Positions 25,721-37,459 of a stretch of 64,000 bases of DNA are shown here, piece after piece. The translations under genes were made by a program, and so were the position numbers. Origin of the DNA: Saururus chinensis (taxonomy: Eukaryota > Streptophyta > Magnoliopsida > Piperales > Saururaceae); assembly GCA_035235625.1 (NCBI GenBank), contig CP141146.1:27088501-27152500 (forward strand), written 5' to 3'. The notes under the pieces were generated by a model. It did no database searches. It had not been told where the DNA came from and was given only the letters and a program-made list of their open reading frames with translations. Position 1 is the stretch's first letter; each line of letters opens with the position of its first letter.

Positions 25721-27443
25721 GCCTTGTTGAATCTTATCATTCCTTTTGAGCTTTAACCTGATTCATGCTTGCTGAAATTAGTTATCCTATCTCAGCCATG
25801 TTTAGGTTTATGCCTTGCTGAATAGATTTGGTCATGTCTGCCTCACTTGAGTTATGATCATGTGGAATGATGTAGGTTGTGACAGCCTCACTTCGATGTT
25901 AATATCATGTTGTTTGTTGTTACTTATATCAGCCTGATTTGTCAAGATTGTTTGCTGATTTGATTAGTTCATTTCACCCTCAATTCAATTCATTGTTGTG
26001 TGGATTTGATCAGTTCATCTCAGCATCAATTCTAATTCATAGTCTTCTTGATAGGCTTACATGCCTTAGTCTAAAATTAGCATGTTATCTTGCTGATTGT
26101 GTAAGTCAGTTGCATGCATGATATATTGGGATCAATCTTTTATCCCTTTGCCTTATGTGGCTACATTGTATCATATATTAAGTCAGAGTTTAAGTAAGCT
26201 CACCATAATAGCCAGGTGAAAATTTAGGCATGTGTGGCCTCGAAACCTTTGGGACTTTGGTTCCCAGCTCTTTGAGCATCATGGAAGGCTCATCTACCTC
26301 CGGCCAGTGTGTCCATGAGAACAACTGGTACCTACATTTCTAGGCCGATGGCTAATCCAAGTGGATCTCTAGAGATGCTAGGATTACTATTAGCATAAAG
26401 TTACTCCTTTGAGCGGGAGTCGGTTTTTGGGCAACAATAAGCAAATTGTTTCCTGAACGGAGTCTACATTCATTTGGGTCATTTTTGTCATTTATTAGTT
26501 TAAGGTCATCCCCAATGAATATGGTTAAATCCGATATTCAGTGTTTTATACATTTTGTCACATGTATCACTGTTTATTTGGTGTTTGCAATTCATTGTTT
26601 AGTGATTCATGTTGCTTTTACATATATCATCTTAATCTTTTGACTATGAGTGGTTTTTCATGCAACCTACTGATTATTTGTGGAAATACTCATGCATATC
26701 TATGATGCAAGCTCAGCTCCAGATTCAGAGTAGCGGGACTTCTTTAGTAGACTTTACTCATTGCTAGTAGGGTAGATTTCTACAGTTAGTAGAACATTAG
26801 CTTTTATTTTCATGCTAAACTGTAATAAGGCATTGTGCTGCCATAAGATGTTAGATCATGTTATTTTATTATGTTAAGGTACTTGCACTTGGCTGAGCTA
26901 AGATCCTAGATTAATGATTATCTTGCTTTATTAGGTAATTTATTTAATGTTTTGAGATGTTTTTATGCAAGTTAACACCCTGAGTTTGCATTGCCTCATC
27001 TTTATGTGAATGAAAACCCGGGGAGTTACATCTCACTAGGTATATTCGTGTACTCAGCCCCTTGTGATGAATGTTCCCAAGACAAGTGATTACAGATCTT
27101 GGTGATTGGAAAGGACGACCAGTTACTCCACAAATTGATGTAGGACTCTTGACTTATTAACTAAACTTTTAGTATGTGTGTATTTGGCTTTAGGCATGTG
27201 AGTGCCAATTGCTTACATTGTTTTATATTATGTATTTGTGACATGTATTCGGGTTGGACCAAGTTGGATTTGAGCATGGTTTGACCTTGTTTAATATAGT
27301 ATCTTGATTTGAATATGTGTATATTCTAAAACAAGTGGCTCATACCCCGAGGTATCTGGCCAAATACTTGACAAAAAATATTTTAAAAAATGTTTCCATT
27401 GTTTTACTTATGAAAATGAGTTTAAAAATCTCGAGGTGTGAAT

Positions 27444-28618
27444 TTGGGCATATTGGGGTTGCGCATGAGGTTGTTGAAATGTATTTAGAGGAATTTGGAA
27501 GTTTTGCTTAGGATCATTGCCCCTTGGTTAGATATCTGCCAAGAAAAATTGCGGTGATTTCTCTACCCTGGGTTATAAGTGTTGGAGTATGGGTTATTGT
27601 CAACCCTAGAGTAGGATTGGTTAGCATTGATGTGCTCTTGGACAAGCTTAGGGAACTGGGGGGCTGAAGGGAACTCATTGATGGTATAGGCAAGGACTTA
27701 GACATATGACATAATCTTCTTGAGTGAGGGGAGCAGGATGGTGGGTTGAAGTCATAAGGAGATCAAATTTCATACTCAATGTGACAACCTTGGTGGAAAG
27801 GTCAACTTGATGTTTGACTTCATACATGCCACCCTTAGGTTGGGCATTGTTCAAGGAAGATATCCCACTCATTTCTACTTAAGAAGCATATGGTAAAGAG
27901 TTTTCACTCAACTCCTCAAACAGTTTCCATGTCTCATTCTCATTCTTAAGTAAAAATGATGGGGACACCACCTAAAAATGTCCTTACGTCTATCCCAACT
28001 CTCATGGAATTAATTAATTGGAATCTTAGCAAAAGTAGTGACGGCGTTGCAAATTTGATTAGTCTTTCCTATGGGGAAGTACGTCTTGAGGAATTCTTGT
28101 TGCATTTGTGTCTATAGTGATCGTGGTTATCTCTAGTGTGGAGCCATTCTTTGGCTTTATCTTTTAATGTGAAAGGAAAAAGCCTATGTTACACAACCTC
28201 ATCAATGAGGTTAATCAATTTGAATTACTCATTTGGAGTGTAATACTCCCTCAGTGCTTTTAAGGGCACATCAACAAGGTGGTTAGCTTCAGCCATGGTG
28301 ATGGAATAATTGGTGGGTGGAAAGCACAATGATCTTCTACTACTCCTAGGCATGCTTCAGGTTCAAGGTTAAAAGATTCTAACTCAGGGAAAAGGGATTG
28401 GCAACCGAGCATACACCAAACAATCATACCACAAAAAATAAAAGAAAAAGAAATAATAAACTTAAAATAGAAGCTAACCAAAGAATGAAAATTAAATGGG
28501 AGGAAGACTTCACAAACCTAAAGGAAATACTCTTCTTGCTAATGTCATCTCAATGGCAGCTTCAACTTCATTCTACAAGAGAACCAAATAGGGTGAATCA
28601 ACTAATATTAAACTAAAA
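27444..28618 (-). pseudogene. H gag fragment
   Basis: Minus-strand gag sequence continuing H after C1. It aligns with F gag from 16.7 to 18.0 kb, including the Cys/His stretch near 27690-27720 and the N-terminal part near 28180-28480. It ends at 28618 where C2 is inserted (target copy TAAAA, 28614-28618). A fossil with many breaks. Confidence 0.8.
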
Positions 28619-31025
28619 TGCAACACCCAAGAATTTTCTAAATTCCCTATACTTGCCACGTGGAGATAATAGGTTTGACCCATAGGTATTCTAAGTATGG
28701 AGTTTGGATATGAAACTTTATTATTACAAAGTAGACATAAAGAACTTCAAAAAGTTTCTAAGAGTGTGCAAATCAAAGCTCACATGAGGAAGTTATGATA
28801 TAGATGTAACCTCAAGAAAAGTTTTGGATGCACATGTGGAATGCAATGAATTTGACATTTGAGCATTCTTAATGGAATAACTTATCCTTTGGTTTGAATT
28901 TAAGTGTGAAACTAATGATAGAAACTAGACAAACTTATCTTTGAAACACCTCGAAGAATGAAAATCGGAGTTTGGATGAGAGAGTTATGATTGTCTAAAG
29001 TTCAACTTGATGTGTTGTCCATGACTTGCAGACGCTAGCCAATCTAACCCTTGGTTATTCTTAATATTATAACTTTTTCTATAAAATGAGTTTTGATTTG
29101 GAATTATGAGGATAGAAAGTACACATAAATATCTTCGTAACTCCACTAAGAACATGTTAATCAACAAAAATGTTATGGTTTTCCAAAGTCGGGGCCCATG
29201 TACTATCACAATTACTGTCAGTAGCATGGTCGACATGTCGATGACATTGCTGATGGTTTAGGCAGTTTTGTGGTTTTGGCTCAAAAACTAACATATTAAC
29301 TATTTTAAAACAAAATTTCATCCAATTTCCCTTAGAAGTGACTTTTAAGGCCTTTAGACTCATATTTTTTTTTATAAAAAACCTCTCCAAACAAAGTAGG
29401 AGAAGATCAAGGACTCTCCAAATCAAGAGAAATCAAGGGAATGAGTATATTTATGCAGGGATTGGTCAACATTGTGCATGAGGGAGGATTTTAGCACCAT
29501 GAAATAGGTTGGATTGCTAGCCCTGTACTGTGATGTAACATGGAATGTGTGTATAATTTGAATTAAGAAATCATTAGATATGAAAGAATAAAAATAGGAA
29601 TCTTTGTGAATTTCTGTCATAGTAATGTTGAGGAATCATGATTTCATGTTACATTGCAAACCTTGATTCCATGATTTAGTTTTGAAGTGATTGTATAAGA
29701 TATATTTTGATTACTTGCATGATATGAAAGCATGTAAAAGATAATTATGAGAATCTGCATGATATGATATCACGTTTTTCCCATGCTTCATGACAATTAA
29801 CAAAGAATCATCATTTATCATTATGAGAAGATTATGTGTGAGAAAGATTATAATATGTCATGATATGGAGTAATTTTGGGAATTCAAGACAATTTTTTTT
29901 TCTACCAGTCCATCAACATGTCCATCGACACGTTAATGACATTGCTGACGTAATAGAGGAGATGACAATGTTGATACTGATGTGCATCAACATGTTGGTG
30001 TGTTACTGGCAGGCCATCGGCAATAAGGTCGACGCATTTGTGAAGCTTCAATGAGGATGGTTGTTCTTAACATCCCATTGTTGGCAAGGATTCGACATGT
30101 TGATGAGCTACCAATGGTCATCAGTGACTTGGCCAACACATCAATGTGTCCACCGACAGCAAGTTGGTTTTAGGTAATTTTAACATGAATGTTATATGTG
30201 TTAGGCTATTATTATAAGATATAATAGAATGATATTGAATGCATGAAATGCAGTTGTATGTAATGTTGTGATTGATGATGACATTTGGGTTTGTGTGCCC
30301 TTGTTTTATAGAAATCCTTGTAATAGATCATACCCTGAGATTATTTGATAAAGGCACTTAAGTACAAGAAGATCCTTATTTTTGTTTGGCTCCTAAAGTG
30401 AGTCTTTATCCACTTACAAAAAGGATTTGGTATGAAATAGGACCAAGGTCTTCCTGCTCTCTAAGGATGGAAGTTATATAGAACCGATTCTATGACTGCG
30501 GAGATATGTTTGAATAGACTAGAGCATTAAAAAATGACTGGTCCCTCACAATGCAATAAAGGAGGTTCCAATGATCATGGAAGTCGAGACTTCAATCACT
30601 TGGGTCTATGAGCCCCTGTGGGCCTTAGCTTCATGATGTGGATGGAGTGGGCAGGCCTCAAAATACTTGAAGTCGGTAGTGAGTAGTTCATGGTGTAGTG
30701 AGGTAAGTTGTTACTCCTAGAGATGGCTGCTATGTCATAGAGAACATTAAAGGCTTACACTTATAGAGTAAGGCACTCCGAAGTGAGTTCGCATTAAGAT
30801 TGTGAAATCATGAGAAATATATTTGTGAATGTTATACTTTTTCTACTTATAAGTTGTGGTGTTGATGATGTTACGCTTTATATGTGGTTGTGATGATGAT
30901 GTTTTCAATTGAATATGATAATTGATGAATTTGTAATGATGATGTGTAATCATGAACATTGTAATTACATAGTACTTGTTTAGCCATCTCACTGGGTATA
31001 TTCGTATACACAACATCTGTGTGAT

Positions 31026-32440
31026 TGATGAAATAAAATAATGTTGAATTAAATGCTTTCAAATATTAAATTTTAATCCTATTTTTTGTTCATTCATTAC
31101 TTATTTAGGCTACTTATAACTTGAACAGGTGAGTTGGACCTTCATTGTGTATACATGTCCTAATGGGCTTCGATGGAATCGAGGTTGAAGAGGAAGCGAA
31201 GATAAACTAACTAAAGCTATTTAAGGGTCAAGAATGGGCTCTTAATTGTCTAAAGATACATAAAATAGTCAAACACAACTATGTGGCTTTATTGGATTTC
31301 AAATTTGCATCACGAGAACAAAATTCGGGAAAAAACTAACTTGGACATATTGACACAACCTTAATATTTCAGTCATATCATCCTATATAAAATTTGGATT
31401 GTTATAATTTTGGTTGCATTAGAAAGAAAACTTTCGTGACTAAAATCCTTATTTTAGGACAAAATTCATAATTGCAAACATATATGGGTCAAATCTAACA
31501 TGCAAAGGGTGGCTAGTAAATTAACCCGAAGCCAACACATGGAGGATCTTTTCAATGGTTGTAATTGATATACATAAGCAAAGATAATGAGGTTGATTAG
31601 ATAACTATAGGAAGACTAAAGAATACTTGCTAAATAAGTATTTGATTGATTTAAAATCTAATCATTACCAAATAAGCAACCAATCAAGTAGTCAATCAGG
31701 AAGCAATCATGGGATATGATTGGACCTTCCCCTTTGAAGCAACCCTTCTGCTCCTATAAAAAGAGGGGTGAACGTGGGAGATGAATCATATCCTCCTCTT
31801 TAGATCTCTATTCTCATATTTTTTATCTTCTTTTGTAGCTTTTATTTTAAGTTTTATTGTAATGGCTAACTAAGCCCTCTACCTAAGGCTAGAAGAATTT
31901 TTGTAACAATCTAATGAAGCTCTATTTATATTTCATCATTGGTTTCAAGTAATTATTAGTTATTTGAAGTGATGTTCATTTAATATTGTTCTTATTATTG
32001 TGTCTTTATAATCTTAATACATAAGATTCTTGAAGGCTCTGCTTGATCTTTGTGGTTTTGATACATAGAACTCTTGAAGAAATAATTTTTTTTATCATTT
32101 ATCTAGCCAAAGTATTACCTATCATTGTTTTTTCTTTTAATGTTCTTATCTTCCAATTAGATAAAATCTTTATTCAATTCTAACTGAGATAACATGACAC
32201 ATAAAGAACATCACTAGATATTAAATGATCCTTAATGCCTTAGTATTTTATATTATTAAATTTTATCTTTACAATTTCATTGCCTCAATACTCTTCTACT
32301 CTCCCTCTTAATTATTTCTTTACTCCTCTTATTTTGTAATCATTGTGATAGTCACACAAAGGCAATACTTTTGGATTTGACCTTGCAAAATTACATCCAC
32401 TTGTGCACTTGCAAGTAATATAACCTTAGGCTTTGTCATA
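31026..32440 (+). repeat. B 5' LTR, 1415 bp
   Basis: It starts TGATGAAATAAAATAATG and ends near GGCTTTGTCATA. It matches the A1 and 22277-23715 LTRs in inverted orientation. A TATA-like box CCTATAAAAAG lies at 31753-31763. A primer site is not obvious just downstream (32441-32470); 32441-32762 is an AT-rich leader without a gene. Confidence 0.85.
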
Positions 32441-32762
32441 TCATTGCTCAAAGAATTAAAGAAGACTTGAAGCATTCCGGGTAGTTTCATTCCACTTCAT
32501 TTACTTCATTTCTTTTAGTTCTTATTTTTTTTAGAATTGTTTCTTTTATATATAAATTTGAATTGCAAACATTTCTTTTGGTTAATCTATAGAACTTTTT
32601 TCTTTTTAGTTTTACTTTGTCGATTTATTTTTTTAGCATATTTCCAAAAAGAAAAAAAATCTCATGTTTTTTATGCGCTCATGGCAACATGACTAAAGTG
32701 GTAGCTTAAAAAGTGTTAATATTGCTTTTAACATTTCTGAGTTTTCTCTTTCTTTAAACACT

Positions 32763-35700
32763 ATGGATGAGAATATAGGTAATAATGATGTTAATGAGAT
32801 GCAAAATAATCAACAAGTTAAAACCTGTCGTGATTATTTGCAACCAACTAGAACAAGTTCTTCTTGCATGATTTTTTCAACTAATGTGGGTAATTTTGAT
32901 CTCAAGCTGGGAGTAATACAATTACTATTAAAATTTCATGACTTAGATTCAGAAAGCACATATTTATATTTAAAAGAGTTTGAAGATATCTGTGCAACTT
33001 TGCCAAACCAAAATATTTTTAATGATGTTACTACATTAAAACTCTTTTCATTTTCTTTAAAAAAAGACAAAAAATTGGTTGAATTCATTGAAGCCAAGAT
33101 CCATTAGAACATGGCAAGAAATGCAAAGATAATTTTTGAAAAAAAATTTCCCCACTAATAAAATTAATACACTTAGAAAGAATATCATGAATTTTTCACA
33201 TTTCAATGTTGAAAAAGATTTAAAGAACTTTTGTTGTTGTGCCAACATCACGAATATGAAACATGGCATACAATTAATTTCTTTTATAATGACTTAACTT
33301 CTCAAATGAGGCAATTTGTTAAAATAATGCATAATGAAGAGTTTTTTAGTAAATAACCTGAGGAAACATAAGACTGCTTTGATATATTGGCTAAAGAAGA
33401 TTCTAATGAATTTGAAAGAGCTAATAAGATAAAATCTAATATGGCAACTAAGGGAGCATATACCTTCTTAAAGAAGAGGATGATGTGAAAGCAAAAATTG
33501 CAAGTTTTAGCAGAAAGGTTGAGGTTATAGAAATATATAAGAAAAATATATCTAAAGCTTCTTAAAAAGTGCAAGATATTTGTAGTATATGTGAGAGTGA
33601 TGGATGCCAAACAAAGGATTGCCCAACAATCCATGATTTTCAAGAAGTGTTACATACTCAAGAAAATGCTATGAATACTTACAAAAGGCTTTCCTTTCTC
33701 CTTATTCTGAAACTTATACTCCTAATTAGAGAAATCATCCTAACTTTAGTTTGAGAAATGAGTCTAATGTGCAGGTACCTCCTTCTTCAACTTATGTTCC
33801 ACCACATAAGAAGACTCTTGAATGCACATTGCAAACATTTATGCAGAGTTAATTACTAACTAAACAATGTAATCTATCAATGACTTGAAGACTTCTATCA
33901 CTCAGTTGACCACAACTTTGAGCACTCAAGAAAAAGGGAAGTTTTTTTCTCAACCTCAAGCAAATCCTAAAGGTTAATTTGTAGGTGAAAATTTGAATTC
34001 ATCAAGTTTACAAGAGGAGCATGTTAAGTCCACCACCACTTTGAGAAGTGGAAAAGTCAATAACAAAGATATTCCAAAGAAGGTTGTTGAACCCAATGAG
34101 TCTTTAAATTCTAAACATGGTGATGACTTGACAACTCTGATTATGTTTCTTCTATTCCTCCTTTTCCCCAAAGATTACAATCTTCTTCTAAATTTGTGCA
34201 AAATGGTGACATTCTTAAAAAATTTAAACAAGTTAAGATTAACATTCCTCTTTTAGATGTCATTAAACAAATTTACTCTTATGCAAAATTTTTGAAAGAC
34301 CATTATACAATCAAGCATATGTTAAATGTGCAAAAGAATGCATTGTTGACAAAACAAGTAAGTGCAATTTTGCAACAAAACACCCCGCCGAAATATAAAG
34401 ATCTTGGTTGTCCAATCATATGTTCTATAATTGGAAATTATAGAATTGAAAAGGTTTCGCTTAATCTTGAGGCAAGTGTTAATCTCTTACCTTATTCTGT
34501 TTATTAATAATTGGGACTTGGTGAATTGAAGCCCACATGCATTACACTTCAACTTGCAGATCGCTTAATTAAAACACCAAGAGGAATTGTTGAGGATGTG
34601 CTAGTACAAGTAGAAAAGTTTTACTTTCATGTTCATTTTATTGTATTGGATACGCAACTAGTTTTTAATGCTTGTACTCAAATTCCTGACATATTAGGTC
34701 GCCCTTTTCTTGCTACTTCTAATGCTCTTATTAATTGTAAAAATGGTGTTATGAAGCTTTTTTTTTTGGAAATATGACTTTGAAATATAAAATTTTTAAT
34801 ATTTGTAGGCAACTAGGAGATGATGATGATGTCCATGAAGTGAACATAATTGAAAGTCTTGTGCATAACAAGCCTCTTATCTCTTCATTTTTTGACCCTC
34901 TTGAGGCTTGTCTTGCTCATTTTAATTTTGATGATGAATACCATGTAGTTGTTTCCTGACAATTGGACCACATATAAGCCAAAACGTTGCTTCATATCCT
35001 TAGAGAGCATAAAAAAGTAATTGGTTGGACCATAGTTAATATTAAGGGAATTAATCCCTTAGTTTGCACTCATAGGATTTTCTTGGAAGATAATGTCAAA
35101 CTCTCTAGAGAAATGCAACATAGGTTGAACCCTAACACGAGAGAGGTTGTGAGAGCAGAAGTCCTAAAATCATTAGATGTATATATCATATACTCTATTT
35201 CTGATAGTTAGTTGGTAAGTCTTACCCAAGTGGTGCCCAGGAAATCAGGTGTGACTATAGTAAAAAATGAAAAAGATGAGTTGATCCCAACTAGGGTCAC
35301 CACTAGTTAGCGCATGTGTATTGACTACCGAAAACTCAACTCTGTTACTAGGAAATATCATTTTCCCTTATCATTCATGGACCAAATCTTAGAAAAGGTG
35401 GCTGGTCATCATTTTTATTTTTTCCTTGATGGCTATTCTAGGTATAACTAAATTAAGATTGCACTTGAGGATAAAAAAAAGACAACTTTTACATGTCCAT
35501 TTGGTACCTTTGCTTATCGAATGATGTCGTTTGGATTGTGCAATGCTCTTGACACATTTCAAAGATGCATGATGAGTATATTTAGTGACATGGTGGAGCA
35601 TTTTCTTGAAGTTTTATGGATGACTTTTCTATCTTTGGATATTCTTTTAATGATTGTCTTAATAATTTGGAAAAGGTTTTGGTTAGATGTGAGGAGAAAA

Positions 35701-37110
35701 ACCTTGTTTTAAAATGGGAAATATTTTATTTTATGGTCACTAAAGGAATTATACTTTGTCATATTGTTTTCATGCAAGGAATTCAAGTGTATAAAGGCAA
35801 AATTTGAATTGATTGCCAATTTGCCTAGCCCAAAAAGTGTTAAATATGTTAGATATTTTTTGGGGGCATGCAGGATTTTATAGAAGGTTCATTAAATATT
35901 ATAGTATTATATGTAGACCATTGTGCAACCTTCTATCAAAGGATAACTCCTTTGAATTGAGTGAAGCATGTGAACAAGCCTTCAAAAAACTAATGAACAT
36001 GCTCATTTCTACTCCAATTATGCAACCACCTAACTGAAGTTTGCCTCTTAAAATCATGTGTGATGTTAGTGATTATGTTGTTGGGGCTGTTCTTTGGCAA
36101 CAAAAAGATAAAAAGCCTTGTGTCATTCATTACACAAGTAGGACTTTAAATAGCACTCAATTAAAATACTCAACTACTGAAAAGGAACTTCTTGTTGTAG
36201 TATTTGCATTTGCCAAATTTAGATCATATTTTCTTGGATCCCAAATTATTATTTTTACTGAACATGTAGCTAGCAGTTGATTGTGTGTCTAAATGGATTG
36301 AGGCTATTTCATGCAAAACAAATGATCACAAAGTTGTTATGAATTTTTTAGAAGAAAATTTTTTGTCAAGATTTGGAATACCTCGAGCCATCATAAGTGA
36401 TCAGGGTACACACTTTTGCAATAGGTCTTTTGAGGCCTTAATGAAAAAATTATTGAATCACACATAAAGTTTCTACACCTTATCACCCACAAATAAGTGG
36501 ACAAGTAGAAATTTCAAATCGGTAAATCAAAAATATTTTGCAAAAAAAGGTGATTCCAAATAGTAAGGATTGGTCAATAAGACTAACCATGCTCTTTGGG
36601 CTTATCGTACTGCTTTCAAAACCTTGATTGGAATGTCTCCTTATCGATTAATTTTTAGAGAGGCTTATTACTTATCTGTGGAGTTAGAACATAGGGCTTA
36701 TTGGGCAATCAAGGCTATCAACTTCATTGTTGACAAGGCTGGTTACATAGAAAATTACAGCTAAATGAATTAGATGAGATTCAACATGATTCTTGTGAGA
36801 GTGCTAAAATGTACAAGGAAAGAATAAAGGCATTTCATGATAAGAACATATATCGTAAGATTTTAAACCATCTCAAAAAGTTCTTTTCTCTAATTCTAGG
36901 CTCCATCTATTTTTAGAAAAATTAAGATCTCGTTGGATAGGTCCTTTCATTGTAAAAATTATTTATCCTTTGGAACTCTTGAAATTGAAAACCCAAATAA
37001 AGGTAATTATTATAAAGTTAATGGACAACATTTGAAATCATTTTTAGAATATTTTGTCCTTGAACCTGAGTCCACATCTTTTGAAGATCCTAATTATGAG
37101 AATTGATTTT
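32763..37110 (+). pseudogene. B gag-pol, decayed
   Basis: In order on the plus strand: Athila-type gag (from the Met at 32763, with FDLKLGVIQLLLKF), the linker and retropepsin region (34.0-34.8 kb), RT (about 35.2-35.8 kb), RNase H (about 36.0-36.3 kb), the integrase core (about 36.3-36.5 kb) and integrase C-terminal sequence (to about 37.1 kb). The coding region is interrupted many times and is clearly a fossil. The closest relative in the window is A1 on the other strand. Confidence 0.85.
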
Positions 37111-37386
37111 TTTCATGATATTTTATTCCACAAATAAAAAATTAAAAAACTTCTTTTCAAGCATTGAGGACAATGTTTCATTTTTGTTGGGGGTAAGTTT
37201 TGATAATTTTTGTTTATAGTATTGACTATCATAACCTTCATCCTTTCTTAGTATTCTTTTTCTTTTCTTTTATCTCTAGATAATGATGGCACTTGGATAT
37301 TTTTAATTAAAATTTCCTTTTATGATGAGTCTTCTTAATTAACTTTCATGAAGAGGAAATTAGAAACTAATGTTGGTTTTTAAAAT
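37111..37386 (+). other. B 3' noncoding region, first part
   Basis: Contains the block GCATTGAGGACAATGTTTC followed by TTGTTGGGGGTAAG at 37162-37195, an internal polypurine-like motif also seen in F at 10013-10048. It ends at the MULE target copy TTTTAAAAT (37378-37386). Confidence 0.75.
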
Positions 37387-37459
37387 GAGTTTTTTCCATA
37401 TTGCTTGGCCAATGAATGAAAAATTCCATATTCCCTAGATTTTAAACGGAAATGCCATA
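37387..37459 (+). repeat. MULE left terminal inverted repeat
   Basis: GAGTTTTTTCCATATTGCTT and onward, pairing with 49173-49245 at about 67 of 73 positions. A first ACACGAT motif follows at 37472. Confidence 0.9.

Larger units (their letters stand above)
24104..27030 (+). repeat. C3: TGTAAC...GTTACA long LTR-like unit inside C1
   Basis: It starts TGTAACATCCCAAATTC and ends GGGGAGTTACA. The flanks are TCACA at left and TCTCA at right, and the C2 copy shows the empty site CCATCTCACTGGG. Size is 2927 bp. It has no coding capacity. It contains a GT run near 24010 just outside, and two tandem arrays listed separately. Its part 24.7-26.3 kb is shared, inverted, with 41619-43660. I infer a solo LTR of the same broad kind as C1. 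Confidence 0.65.
20775..27443 (+). repeat. C1: long LTR-like unit inserted in H
   Basis: It starts TGTGCAATCCGGAATTTTCC and ends near GAGGTGTGAAT, flanked by TTGGG (20770-20774 and 27444-27448). H reads on smoothly across the flanks. The ends, size and a TCACT(A/G)GGTATATTCG box near the right end match C2. I infer a solo LTR of a Tekay/Del-like chromovirus, because such LTRs are kilobases long and often begin TGTAACACCC, but there is no coding sequence to prove it. It carries the solo LTR 22277-23715 and unit C3 (24104-27030). Own length is about 2.3 kb. The left part has many degenerate copies of ATCGGCATGNCCATCGACAC-like phrases (20990-21090, 21600-21850). Confidence 0.65.
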
